DNA of 64,000 bases from Primulina eburnea (GCF_022965805.1 NC_133101.1:6076001-6140000), one strand, 5' to 3'. Shown: positions 1 to 12,264, numbered from the stretch's first letter. The notes: a model not told the origin generated them from the sequence alone. Numbers and translations are program-made.

Positions 1-135
1 GGGTGTTTGCACAGATCTGAAAATCAATTCCCAGATCATTAAACCCACGAAATTTATCAAAGATTGGGAGAAAGAAAAGTCTATTCTATCAAGAAATCCA
101 GAAAGAAAAACTGAAAATTCTTGACATATAAGTAC

Positions 136-187
136 CTTTAAGCTGCTTTTGCAGGAGGAGGCTACCTTGAGAGGATGAAGCCATCAT
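136..187 (-). CDS. Ubiquitin-conjugating enzyme E2 (UBC7/13/14-like), first coding exon only
   Basis: Read on the minus strand, an ATG at 187 (or the next one at 184) opens a 17-codon exon ending in LLLQKQLK. A consensus GT donor follows at 135-134, leaving one base of the next codon. The N-terminus MASSQxSLLLQKQLK is typical of plant E2 enzymes of the UBC7/UBC13/UBC14 group (family knowledge), which pass activated ubiquitin to ER-associated or cytosolic E3 ligases. The catalytic cysteine exon lies left of the window and cannot be checked. The stretch 188-290 is pyrimidine-rich on the coding strand and is probably the 5' UTR. Short match, but the residues are distinctive. Confidence 0.68.
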
Positions 188-440
188 TTTTCTCTGTTTA
201 ATTGGAATTTAGAGAAAATTTCAGGGGTACGAAAGAGGCGGAGAGGGTGGCAAAAATTACGGCCGTGAGGCTGACAGCTGTTTCAATGTCTTTATAATAT
301 GAAACACAAGATTTGCGGGCCACCTTTGGGCTGTAAAACGAGTTCACTGCGGTTCATAAAAGGCGTACAAAGGGAATGGAAGCACGGGCCACCTTTCCAA
401 TATATATATTAGGATAGCTCCTCGATATTTGGCAAAAATT

Positions 441-570
441 TGTGTGAGGTGGTCTCACGGGTCATATTTTGTGAGACGATCTTTAATTTGGGTAATCCAA
501 ACGTATTTCTTTTTATGCAAGAGTATTACTTTTTTGGTGAATATGGGTAGGGTTGACCGTCTCAGAGATT
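441..570. repeat. GAGACGGTCTCAC-family repeat, copy 1 (degenerate)
   Basis: Contains a palindromic GTGAGGTGGTCTCAC-like end, a GTGAGACGAT motif, an inner part ending AGAGTATTACTTTTTT, then GGTTGACCGTCTCAG. It is the reverse orientation of the copies at 14893 and 60365. It looks like a short non-autonomous DNA element whose two ends carry the same palindrome. Confidence 0.6.
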
Positions 571-2840
571 GAGGGCCGTGATTCGAGCGCTTGTCTGCGC
601 ATGATTGACATACCCATTAAAAAAATGTTTGAAAAATATTTATTACATATTTGTTTATAGTTTGCATGCAACTCATGATTTGAATCGACAACAATATCTA
701 CATTCAAGTTGCTTGAAAATCCTTAGAATATCTCAGTTCATTTATTTTATCAGAATTGCAAACATGATTGATTTGACGACATTTTGAACAAGTTGATTAT
801 TTTACAAAATATTATAATTAGTGGTAATTATACGACAATGAACTTAAGAATTACGTTTCGACCGATATCCTAATAAAAATAATTATTGCACCTTAATTGT
901 AAGAGCCCTATAACCAATTTGGGCCCAGCCCATTTCACTTTATTAATTAACACAACTTATGCAATGTATTCTGCGTACAACATAAGAAAGAAATCTCTTA
1001 TTGCCTTGCACCCCATCGCTTTTCTCTCCTCTTTCTGCAGTAGTCGCGAGGCGCCGCCAGCGGCCGGAGAAGCGGGGCAGCAGCTAGCAACATTCTTCAT
1101 CCAGTCTATTAGCCTCTTTCCTGCCATGAATCGGACGGTCACAAGCTCGATCGGCTTGTTTTCCATCAACTGGTGGAAGCCTTAGGTTTTCCCATGTTAT
1201 CTAGCTTGTTTTTTTGATTATGAACAGTGATTCCTGGCTAGTCATCTATGCGAGATCATCGTTGTGCGTTTAGCCTCGATTCTTGAGATATTAAACTTGA
1301 AATTCCAGATTTTGAATGGGCTTATAGAATGAGAATTCGATTTTTAACCGCTCCGATTTAAATTGTTTTAGTCAGTTGGAATTCAATATATTGAAGTATA
1401 TAACTAATTTATATGGTAGGTTATATCGTTTGGCGATTTCATCAGAAAGTTCTTAAGAAATTATTATGGTATTATAAGTTTTAATTTATGTACGCTCAAA
1501 CCTATTATTCGATAGATGTTGTTTACTATTATGTCCTTGAATGTTTATTTTGATGCATGCATGCATTAATTGTTTGACTGTCATTTGACGGCGATTTATA
1601 TTGATTCTGTTAAAATATATACTGAGTCATCAGAGGGACGAGTGAGTTAGGATTAACCACATTTCCAGATGACAGTTAGGGACGAGCGACTTACTCGCAT
1701 TCTCGATGCTACGTGCATGAACATTTTTAAACTCGTTTTCGCTGTCTATACTAATTAATACTTGTTGTTTGGTAATTAAATATTAATTAGAAGCACAAGC
1801 CCTCACATCAATAATATATAATTATATTATATTTAAAAAAATTAGCATTTTGGGCACGAATTCATCTCACAAAATGTTCAAACATATCCAAATTCGATAC
1901 TTTTCTCATATGAGTGAAATATATTTCGAAACGATTTTATTTGTTTACCTTCCTCTTTATAATCCATATATTTCTTTGTTTCCCTTGTCAAGTTAAATGG
2001 TTGAATTCACAATTTGCCCTCGCTATATTAAATATTTTCTTTTTCTTGGAATTTTTTTAAAAAGTAAGAAACATGGGAAACATGAAGATCAAGTCTTAAA
2101 TATTATAAGCGTAAGCATACTTAATCGAATAGTAATCATAATTATCTCAATTTAAATAATGGATAAAATAATACGTAAATATAACAAATTTAAGATGGAA
2201 TGCATAAAATTTGATGTTTTTCTCGTACAAGATTTGATACGAATTATTCTTGATCTTCTTGTGGTTTTGGCTTCTATTTGTGTAGTGAAATGCAACTTTG
2301 AAGTATGCAATTCTCACATGATTTGTGGACATTGCCGGGAAAAAAATTATATACATGTTATATCAAGTGTGTTTTGCTATAATCGTCCTTACGGGTCTTC
2401 CCATTTTGTCTATTTTAGTGGCCAACAACACATTTCATGATAAGCAAGGAACCTTGCCTTGGATATCCAAGCCATATAAATATATTCAGCCCAACCTTGG
2501 CCTACGTTGGATCCATGCATCCCTAAGAACTAGTGGTTTCATCTTGAAAATATGATCAACCACTAAGATTAATATTATTTTAACTCATAGTTTGATGTAT
2601 TTTGAAACCCAATAATTTCATGGTTTTACAGCCACAAACCACACAATATACATGAACTGAAAAGAAGTCTTCTTCGTTTAGCCTGAACAATGACACCACC
2701 TTGTTTTCATAGCATACAACTTATTCCTATCTAGGAAAAATGTGATGACATGATACTGAAAAATGGCAGCGAACCCCGGCGACGATATTACAAGATGGTT
2801 AAAATGAGAAAATTGCAATTCTGCCCTTGTATAACAAGAG
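571..2840. other. Intergenic stretch with no convincing gene; one GC-richer island at about 1030-1185
   Basis: AT-rich sequence with only short, low-complexity reading frames. Part of it, about 1030-1185, is clearly richer in G and C and carries an open frame of 70 codons on the minus strand that I do not recognise. Its texture resembles plant organellar DNA, so a nuclear insertion of mitochondrial sequence is possible but unproven. No tRNA or rRNA is seen. Confidence 0.5.
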
Positions 2841-4224
2841 TTAGCCTGATCTTTTTGGTAGAGACAAACAAGAAATTATGGATGACATTGCTGAAAAGAT
2901 GAATCCGATGAAGAGAAGGGCAGCTGCTGCATTCGCCTTGTTCAAGAAACGATCGGTATCTGAGTCAACGATTCCCTGGTCATTGATGCGTTTCAAATCT
3001 ACAGTGAGTCCGAAACATGCGGCTGCACCAGTTGCCAATAGGTAGGAAACTACCTGCATGCAGCTCAAACAAATTATTATCAAAATAGACAAATAATCAA
3101 TCGGGCTATCATATATTCATATTGATCATACTTTTGAGTCTATGCTAGGCCTGATCACAGCTCCGAAATCGACCGTTCGAGTTACAATGAAAGGTCAAAT
3201 CCGAACCAAATCGGTTTCGGTTACTGTTTGAACCGATTTGAGCTCAAATCTATAATTTTAGTTCTAAAGGAAAAAAACAAAGATACAATATGTGGAGTTA
3301 TGAAACTAATTGTTCAATAGTTTTACTATAAAATAATATTAATATTTTTTTTATATAAAAAGAAATAAAAATAAGGAGTTAATGTTAATTTATACAGATC
3401 CAGTAGTTTGATTAAATAATGTGTTTACACTACAAAAGATTAAAATTTAATATTAATTTATGGTTACTGTTAAGGTTCCGGTTCCTTATTGTAAAAAACC
3501 GAAACCGAACCGAAAGCTGACAATTCCAACCTGACTAAAAGAAGATTTCTGTTCCGGTTTTTGTAGAGATGGTTCCGGTTTTGGGTTCGGTTTATATTAT
3601 TAAATTTATGAATAGATATCTGGTGGGAAAAAATTACACGTGTAAATAAAATAATGGAAATATTTTAAGAATATCATATCCGAATAAAATTTGAAATAAA
3701 TGAGTCGGTTACAGAAGCAAAAAATTGATAGTTTCATTCTAACCTTGTCACCAAAAAAGTCAACAACGGATATTCCATCACCCCCAATCTTATTTCCCGT
3801 GCTCACGTAGAACACTGTGAATGCAGCCTGTAGGAGTGTATAAGCCATTCCAATCACACCCGCAGCCAGCATGTAACTGCACATATTTCAAAAAAAAAAA
3901 AAAATTAAACTAATTTCCAATAAATCAGCAGATAGTTAAAGAATATTTCTTTAAAAATAATTGTCGATCCAAAAATATATATATATATATATATATATAA
4001 ATTAATAATAAAATCTACATACACGGTATATATTGAAGCAAAGCAAGCATGCATCGATCAGGAACAGGCACTTACCGGTAAGCATAGAAGTCGCTGAATT
4101 TGACCGCACCTGCGATCTTGTTGGTGGCCATAATGATAACCGAAACGAGTACGAGAATGAAGGTGATCACCCGAACCGCGAGTGCCACCACCGGTGGGAC
4201 GGTTTTCGATGGTGGAGGTGCCAT
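2841..4224 (-). CDS. CASP-like membrane protein (CASPL4D-type), gene 1 of a tandem pair
   Basis: Three exons on the minus strand: 4224-4076, 3876-3744 and 3053-2841, joining in frame to 164 residues. The donor after FYAYR and the acceptor before YMLAAG share an arginine codon. Four membrane segments are visible: about residues 11-35, 50-78, 95-115 and 134-160. The first holds the arginine and the third the aspartate (FGLTVD) that are conserved in the MARVEL-like CASP family (PF04535). CASP-like proteins form plasma-membrane scaffolds, and CASPs themselves organise the Casparian strip; most CASPL genes have no assigned role. The paralogue at 9068-10568 has the same exon phases. A TATA box lies about 85 bp upstream of the ATG. 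Subgroup 4D is assigned from memory of family sequences. Confidence 0.88.
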
Positions 4225-4308
4225 TTCTTCTCTCCAAGTGATATAATATAAGATGATATATAGTATTTGTGTGTAGATTATAGATACATATCCGGCACTT
4301 ATGGCTCC

Positions 4309-4317
4309 TTTTATATA
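4309..4317 (-). promoter_or_regulatory. TATA box of CASP-like gene 1
   Basis: TATATAAAA on the minus strand, 85-93 bp upstream of the ATG at 4224. The paralogue has TATAAAA in the same sequence context (GTCTATA.AAAGGAG-like) at a matching distance, so this part of the promoter was kept after the tandem duplication. Confidence 0.6.
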
Positions 4318-4324
4318 GACCTAT

Positions 4325-5569
4325 ATTCAGGGACGGAGTCAGGATTCAAAAATACATTAGGCTACAGTCGGCATTAATGAAACTTCTAAGCAAGAATTTA
4401 AGGGAAGTATGCATTCATACGTAGGAGTTGACTCTGCTTTTCATCATGTTTTTTTAGTTCTTAAAAGTTGAAATATATATATATATATTACAAAATTAAT
4501 TACGTATTTTTCTTAAATTAAATAAAATTAACTATCATGATTTATATGTACACTCGTTTTCTGTATTTTCATTCGATTTTATATATATATATATATATAT
4601 ATAAGTACTCTTAAAATCGATAATTTTAAAAATTTCTGATTTTTAATAATAAAAAAATTAGATTTTTTTACATGTTTAATTTTCATGGGAAAAAAAAAAA
4701 GAAAAATTAAAAAATAGGGGGCTATAAATGAAATAGAGGTATTTTAGAGATTATAAAATTTACACAAAAACACTATTTTATTTTTGTCTCTATTATGACC
4801 TAAGTACAATTACATATTTTAGTTTCTTAAATTAAAATTATTTGTGAAATTGCTCGATGAAAATTATATATAACGAATTATAATAATAATTTCAAAGAAC
4901 TTGGCAAAAAATTCTATTTTATTTTGTCAATGTATCATATAATTGATAAAAAAAAAAAATTAAAAAAATCAGTAATGATTGCCCATAGGTTTCGTGAACA
5001 AATTCCATTTTTTTCTTCTCTATATTTCCTAATAATCTTTCAAATTGCAAAAAAAAAAAAAAAAAGGTCAATGGAACAATAGAAGACTTTACGTGTTATT
5101 TAAAAACATACACAAAGTTTTGGACTCTACGAAATTCCCTTTCACAAAGTCATCGGTCGACACAAGTTAGCTTAATGTCTTAATTATTACCATTTTTGAA
5201 AATTGGATTTCATCCTATGTATTGTGGGAAGTTCCCACTCTGCGAAAAGTCAACATCATCGTCTCCGGTAAACTCCACTCGAATAAAAGAAAAAAATCAA
5301 TCTTTCGATAATTGGACTACTCAAAAAATAATATAATCTACTCGCAAAATAATCTATGCGTGCAATACGCCTCCCCGGCCACTTTTTTTATCGATTAAGA
5401 AAAGTTCGATTCCATTTTAAATGGTTGGAAGAGATTTTTGTTCCTAGCCGCAATATAAAACTTTTTCTTTTTTTTTTATCAATTAAGAAATAAATAAATA
5501 TATATATTATATATAAATATATAATTAAATAAATAAATAAATATATATATATATATATATCTATCTATA
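4325..5569. other. AT-rich intergenic DNA with several TA microsatellites
   Basis: No coding potential seen. Short (TA)n tracts occur near 4475 and 4580, with A-runs near 4690 and 5050, and TA/AAAT-rich low-complexity sequence from about 5490 to 5569 leads into the first Helitron. Confidence 0.5.
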
Positions 5570-5833
5570 TCTATACTATATATTAAGAATCTCCCTAATA
5601 GAGACAAAAGTGGACACCAAAATTTTTTCCCAATTTTACTCTTATATAGTATAGATATTACACTTTTGTTTTTGTTTTGTTTTTCTAAAATTTAACAAAC
5701 ATTTTTATTTTTTTTTAAAATTTCAATATTTCAAATATCACTTTAATCCCTCAATAATTTGTCAAATTTCAATTTAGTCCATCGATAATAATAAAAAAAA
5801 TTGTACACACGCACCGCGTGTGCAGAGTGACTA

Positions 5834-5834
<1 letters not shown>
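5570..5834 (+). mobile_element. Short non-autonomous Helitron (family H1), uninterrupted copy, 265 bp
   Basis: Starts with TC (TCTATACTATATATTAAG) and ends with CTAG followed by T. Just before the end is a perfect 7-bp hairpin at 5806-5822 (CACACGC, loop ACC, GCGTGTG), with an 8-base spacer to CTAG. These are the termini of plant Helitrons: 5' TC, 3' hairpin plus CTRR, insertion between A and T without target duplication. It has no coding capacity. A second copy of exactly the same length lies at 5908-7904, split by another element. Confidence 0.78.

Positions 5835-5907
<73 letters not shown>
5835..5907. repeat. (TA)n microsatellite between the two H1 copies
   Basis: About 70 bp of nearly pure TA dinucleotide. 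It gives rise to meaningless Tyr-Ile reading frames on both strands. Confidence 0.95.
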
Positions 5908-5908
<1 letters not shown>

Positions 5909-6499
5909 CTATACTATATATTAAGAATCTCCCTAATAGAGACAAAAGTGGACACCAAAATTTTTTCCCAATTTTACTCTTATCTATATATATATATAAG
6001 CAGAGTTTTTGCCAAAAATAGTAATTTCCCGCCAAAATATCATTTCTAAAAAAGAAAAAATTTATCATCAATATTGACATATGTGCACTGCAATAAATGA
6101 CCGCTTCAATTATTGTCTGCATTGATTATATCAATTCATTTATTCAATTTTGAATTTAATTAATTTTTATATTATTTCAAATGTAATTTATGTATTATAT
6201 GTTTTTAATTTTTTTTACTCAAATTAAAACTAAACTATATTGAAAAAGTAAATTATATTAAAAAATTTTGCATTGATTATATCAATCAGTTTAAATAAAA
6301 ACTGTATAAATAAATTTAAAATAAAAATGATTACAATGTTCAGTATCACTCATTAGGTAAATCATTCAAAAATAATTTTTGCTATTTTAAGTAATTTACT
6401 GTCCAAATTACTTACTAAAAAGAAATACAATATTTAATTAGTTTATTTAAATTTTCTAAAAATAAAATTAGTTGAGTGTTAAAACTCTATATCTATATA

Positions 6500-6533
<34 letters not shown>

Positions 6534-7903
6534 CAGAGTTTTTGCCCAAAAGAGTAATTTTCGCCAAAATATCATTTCTAAAAAAGGAAAGATATATCAT
6601 CAATATTGACATACGTGCACTGCAATAAATGACCGCTTCAATTATTGTCTGCATTGATTATATCAATTCATTTAATTCATTTTTGAATTTAATTAATTTT
6701 TATATTATTTCAAATGTAATTTATGTATTATATGTTTTTAATTTTTTTACTCAAATTAAAACTAAACTATATTGAAAAAGTAAACTATATTAAAAATTTT
6801 GCATTAATTATATCAATCAGTTTAAGTAAAAATTATATAAATAAATTTAAAAATAAAAATGATTGCAATTTTCAGTATCACTCATGAGGTAAATCATCCA
6901 AAAATAATTTTTGTTGTTTTAAGTAATTTACTGCCCAAATTACTTACTAAAAAGAAATACAATATTTAATTAGTTTATTTAAATTTTCTAAAAATAAAAT
7001 TGGTTGAGTGTTAAAAATCTATATCTATATATCTATATATATAAAAGCAGAGTTTTTGCCAAAAATAGTAATTTCTCGCCAAAATCTCATTTCTAAAAAA
7101 AGAAAGATATATCATGAATATTGAAATATGTATACTGCAATAAATGATAATTTCATTTATTGTTTGTATTGATTATATCAATTTATTTAGTTCAAATTTG
7201 AATTCAATTCATTTTTATATTATTCAAATATAATTTATGTATTATATGTCTTTTATTATTTTTTATTCAAAATGAAACTAAAATCTATTAAAAAACATAA
7301 ACTACATTAAAACTTTTGTATTGATTATATCAATCAATTTAATTTGTGATATGATTTGAAAAAAATATTTCTCATTAGTTTTATTAATTTTTATTTAAAA
7401 ATATTTATTTATCACATTTTAAAAAATAATAATATCTATAGTTTCTCATAAATTATAGAATTAAATATGTATCTAGGTTGGTGGTCGACATTAATATTTT
7501 AAACACGATAAGAACCATGTCATTGCCTTAGGGTAACGCAATTAATCGACATACATTTATATTTAAGAAATTTTTTCAAAATTAGCGAAAAAATAATTTC
7601 TTATTTTTATTTTTTATAATTATATTATTTTTTTACAATTTAAATATCTATTATTTTTTATAATAATAAATTTTTAATAATATCATCCCGTGCATCGCAC
7701 GGGTTAAATACTAGTATAGTATAGATATTACACTTTTGTTTTTGTTTTGTTTTTCTAAAATTTAACAAACATTTTTATTTTTTTTTAAAATTTCAATATT
7801 TCAAATATCACTTTAATCCCTCAATAATTTGTCAAATTTCAATTTAGTCCATCGATAATAATAAAAAAAATTGTACACACGCACCGCGTGTGCAGAGTGA
7901 CTA

Positions 7904-7904
<1 letters not shown>
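5908..7904 (+). mobile_element. Helitron H1, second copy, split by Helitron H2
   Basis: The left part is 5908-5982 (75 bp) and the right part 7715-7904 (190 bp). Together they give 265 bp, the same as the intact copy at 5570-5834. The hairpin recurs at 7876-7892 and the element ends with CTAG at 7901-7904. The interruption lies between an A and a T, as expected for Helitron insertion. Confidence 0.78.
5983..7714 (+). mobile_element. Non-autonomous Helitron (family H2) inserted into H1, 1732 bp
   Basis: Starts TCTATATATATATATAAGC directly after an A and ends CTAG directly before a T. A perfect 7-bp hairpin lies at 7687-7703 (CCCGTGC, loop ATC, GCACGGG), 7 bases before CTAG. No Rep/helicase frame is present, so it would depend on an autonomous partner. 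Its left part is repeated: the sequence beginning AAGCAGAGTTTTTGCC occurs at 5998, 6531 and 7045, each time preceded by a TC-TATATCTATATA tract, whereas the hairpin end occurs once. Confidence 0.78.

Positions 7905-7999
<95 letters not shown>
7905..7999. repeat. (TA)n microsatellite
   Basis: About 95 bp of TA dinucleotide directly right of the second H1 copy. Confidence 0.95.
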
Positions 8000-8002
<3 letters not shown>

Positions 8003-9067
8003 TTGAGTTGATCTTGCATTATTATCACGTGTACAATATTTAGTTTATAACTAGCTTACTTGTTGTAGGTTTATTATACACTCTAATGTTTTTTTCAATT
8101 TCATCAAAAAAATTTAATTAGTTCGTGAAATATGATTGATTTTGTAATTTGTTGTGGAATAGATGGATAAAATAGATATTTATTTTATCAAAGAAAATAA
8201 AGGTGATATGATCGATAATTATAATAAATGGTTTGACAATTGGTTATACCACACAGCAATTTTGTCTATATTATCCCTCAAGTTTAATATAGTAATATAT
8301 AGATATTTATAATGGTATTTATAATATTGATTTATATTATATCTTAAATGTTTTATTTATTGAATAATAATAATAGCAGTATTTTTATGTAATATAAATT
8401 ATATATTTGTATTTTCAAAATCACGTATTATGCATGTAATTAAATATTAACTCCATGTTAAAAATTATAATAAATTACGTAATTTGGTTGGGAACATTAT
8501 CGAAATTATACAATTTGTGAACTAAACTGAGTTCTTTGTACTCGTTGCTCGATATATGGCTTATATAGATATCAAAATTTGATTTTAGAAAAAATAAATA
8601 AACATCTCTTTGATTTTTTATTTTAAAAATAACTATAAATTAAATAAAGAAAATTTAAATTTTGGTCATGTTTATTTATTTCTTTAATATTTTTGTCATC
8701 TATGACGTCAAACTTCAGTTTTAATGTCTGCTATATCTTTTTCTTTTGCGATTTTATTTTTTTCAATGTGACACTGATGCGACGGTGACATGAGTAATAA
8801 CATCAGCAATCCAATTGAAAATAACTAAAAATTGTCAAAACTGAAAGATACAAGATATATACTGAAATTTTATTACATAGATCAAAGATCAGAACTCCAA
8901 AGAAACAAAATATAAGAACAAAATAGTACTTTTTTCCACCTAAAAAAATTCAATATTGAAACTCGGGTAACGCTATATATAAGAAACTATTACCAAAATG
9001 AGGTGATATTGCAAGGAGATTAAAACAAATATATCACAATATATATATATTCTGCCCTTGTACGTAC
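8000..9067. other. AT-rich spacer without recognised features
   Basis: No reading frame of note and no repeat structure I can define. The last part, from about 8990, is probably the 3' UTR of CASP-like gene 2. Confidence 0.5.
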
Positions 9068-10317
9068 TCAGACTCTTTTTGGTAGAGACAATGAAGAAAT
9101 AATTGATGATAGTGCTGAAAATATGAATCCAACGAAGAGGACAGCAGCGGCCGCATTCGCCTTGTTCAGGAATTTATCAGTGTCTGTGTTACCAGCAATT
9201 CCCGCAACATTCTCCGAAGCATCGTTAAGCCGTTTCACATCTACGGTGAACCCAAAGCATGCGGCTGCACCAGTTGCCAATAAGTAGGAAACTACCTGCA
9301 TGGAGCTCAAACAAATTATGATCAAAATAGCTAGACAAATAATTTAATGGTCAGTCGTATTATATTCGTAGTTATATCGAAACTTTCGTGTCTATGGACG
9401 TCGCACGTATTGTGTGCATGTACGATAAATATTTATATGAATAAGGGTTTTTACGTGATATCAATTGTTGAATTGATGTCACTATGTTCATATAAAATAT
9501 ACTTGAAATAATAAATTTAACTGTGTTGTTCTGAGAAATATATGAAGTTTGTAATGACACCACATAAATAAATTTAATATATTATATTAATAAATTTATC
9601 ACTATATATTTGATGAGAGATGATTAATATTTGTAAATAAATGGTAGAAATATTTTAAGATTTTTATTTTAAATTAAAATATTAGGTTGGTTGGAGGTAA
9701 AAATTAATTATGTTTCATGTGTAAAATTAATCCACATTAAAATAAAATTATTTATGTTGGTAAAAATAGCTAAGTTGCAATCGATATAATTTTATTTGGT
9801 TTCCATATAATACTTAATTTCAATAAACCTTAACTTTAGTTTTAAAGAAATTAAAATCATGATGGAGAACCAATTGTAACAAACCATTCACGTCACTCAA
9901 TAAAAAAAAACCTCTAGTTAGTTAAAAATATTTGGATATATACAAAAAAAATTTATGAGACGGTCTCACAAGTCAATTTTGTGAGATGAATATCCAATCT
10001 TGTCGCCAAAAAATTCCTATGAGAAGCAGAATTTATAATTTTAATTTAATTAAAAATTATATATATTTTCTAATAAAAATTTATCTAATCAAAAATAGTT
10101 TTAATTAATTTCTAAAAAATATAAAAGATTATAATAAATTGTATTTCGAACCTTGTCACCAAAAAAGTCAACAGTTCGTAAGCCATCGCCCCCAATCTTG
10201 TTTCCTGTGAGCACATGAAGCAATGTGAGTGCAGCCTGTAGGAGTGTGTAGGCTATTCCAATCACAGCCGCAGCAAGCATGTAACTGCATATATTTCAAA
10301 AATAAATAAATAAATTT

Positions 10318-10357
<40 letters not shown>

Positions 10358-10568
10358 ATATGGTTTGTTCAAGTAAAATTTGATTTAAAAAAATAATGAA
10401 AACTAACCGGTAAACATAAAAGTCACTGAACTTGATCGACTCGGCGTCGATCATGTTGATCTTGTTGGTGACCATGACGACAGCTGAAACCAGTAGGCAA
10501 ATGAAAGTGATCATCCGAGCCGCAAGCGCCACCACAGGTGGAACGGCTGTCGATGGCGGCGGTGTCAT
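9068..10568 (-). CDS. CASP-like membrane protein (CASPL4D-type), gene 2 of a tandem pair
   Basis: Three exons on the minus strand: 10568-10408, 10284-10152 and 9295-9068, giving 173 residues. Exon borders and phases are the same as in the gene at 2841-4224. Exon 2 has the same length (133 bp) in both, so the pair arose by tandem duplication. Four membrane segments, the TM1 arginine (AARMITF) and the TM3 aspartate (FGFTVD) are kept. Compared with gene 1 it has four extra residues before FSDFY in exon 1 and five extra in the loop before the last membrane segment (ENVAGIAG region). It is probably a plasma-membrane scaffold protein. Nothing suggests a pseudogene. Confidence 0.88.
9957..9990. repeat. 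GAGACGGTCTCAC-family repeat, fragment in intron 2 of CASP-like gene 2
   Basis: TGAGACGGTCTCAC palindrome followed by AATTTTGTGAGATGAATATC, matching one end of the full copies. Only this end is present. Confidence 0.6.
10317..10357. repeat. (CA)n/(TA)n compound microsatellite in intron 1 of CASP-like gene 2
   Basis: About ten CA units followed by about ten TA units, directly left of intron sequence leading to exon 1. Confidence 0.9.
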
Positions 10569-10655
10569 TTCTCCGGCCTTCCGAGTTATATATGTGAGAT
10601 GATTTGATTTATAAGTGTTGTGTTATATATATCATATCCATAACTTTATGCCTCC

Positions 10656-10662
10656 TTTTATA
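10656..10662 (-). promoter_or_regulatory. TATA box of CASP-like gene 2
   Basis: TATAAAA on the minus strand about 90 bp upstream of the ATG at 10568, in a context shared with the paralogue. Confidence 0.6.
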
Positions 10663-12264
10663 GACCTATGTTTGTGTGTATCAGTCGACGACTTTGAAAC
10701 TTTCGTACCTAACCAAGTAAGTAAAGTTTGTACTAATACGTACATAAGAGTTGATTTTTGTTTTATTTGGGTATTATTTCCTTGAATTATTTCGAGAAAG
10801 CTGATATTAATTAGGGTAATTTGATGGTTTCATAAGAATTTTGTGGCTTTATATATTAAAAGTTGTACCAGTGATAACAATATAACTACAATATTTTAAA
10901 TCGTACAACGGTATAAGCGCAATTTGTTGTCGTATTCCAAGCAGAGAGTTATAGCAATCAAGAAGAAAAAAGAATGAGATATAGTAATTAATAAGAGTGC
11001 ATATTTAATATTTTAAATCATAGAAATTCATGCCACGACGTATACGTGGAATTTAAAATTTATATTAATTTTTTTTACTTTTGGCTTCAAAGCTTATTTT
11101 AATTTTATTATATTCAGTTTTTTAAATAAAAAAATGATAATATGGATTGCCGTATTTTTGGGGGAAAAACGATGAATAAAGCAGTAGTTTAGAGACCAAA
11201 AGTAATTAGGGTCGGGATTCATCCTTGATATATACATTGGAAAGTTAACAAACATTTAATCCGTACAGTTTTTTTTTATCGATGGAAGTTATCATATATT
11301 AAATAAAAATAAAGTCTTAAAAATGTGACAAAATTATAATAAAGTCTAATAATTTTGAAATTCTGGACAAGAAACTCGTTATATTTTGTTAACCATAACG
11401 TCATTGTCAATATATAATATATCTATACAATTTATAAAATTATATAAGATATATACTTCAAAGGACGATATTAACCTATCCAACTAAAAATTAATTAATT
11501 TTTAAATATCCATTCTACCCTTATTTTACAAAAAAAATTACAAATATATATAATATTTTTATAATAAATTCAAAATTCATACATTATCTTATAAATTACA
11601 AATATGTGCATGTAATATAGTTACATTATTATTTTTCTATAAAAAAATCACACATTATCCAAATAAGATATATGTCTCGCAAATACGATCTGTGAGACCG
11701 TCTCACACAAGTTTTGTCATTTGTTTATTTAGGAAAACTACAATGATGATCTTATAAGTTGATATATTTTGAGTTTTTGTTTTTAATGTAAGAATGTAAA
11801 ATTTGATTTTTTTTCCAATAAGTTGTTTTTTAACAAAAAATTGAATTTTTATTCTTTTTCGTTAGAGTGTGGCAAGAGAGGAAATAGTTATTAATATTTG
11901 GAATCATGTCCATATTCTAACCGAAAAAATAATTAGAAGTTAAAAAGACTGCTGGTTTTAAGACCTAATTTAAAGGATAAAACCAAAAATATGCTTGGAC
12001 GTCGACATTTGTTCATGCTTGGATATATTTGAGTTGCAAAATTGGTCTTAACTATAATTTTTGGTAAAGGACAAATATTATCTAATTCTCATTGTCATAA
12101 GAGTCGAGATCATGTCTCGATTGATAAAGCTGATAAGTGCTTAATCTTTGGGACCAATTTACAAGACGATTTTGCTAATTGTCTGATTTTTTTTAAAAAA
12201 ATTAATGTTGAAATTGTGAAATCATGATCCCCCGATCCGTCACACATGACAGAGGATATATATA
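10663..12264. other. Intergenic, no gene recognised
   Basis: AT-rich. It contains a fragment of the GAGACGGTCTCAC repeat family at about 11672-11716 (GTGAGACCGTCTCACAC). The short frames near 12042-12361 overlap the TRIM and look non-coding. Confidence 0.5.

Noticed and set aside
5769..6122. Reading frames with long Tyr-Ile runs on both strands
   Set aside because: They are translations of the (TA)n microsatellite and Helitron ends; no codon bias or homology supports a protein.
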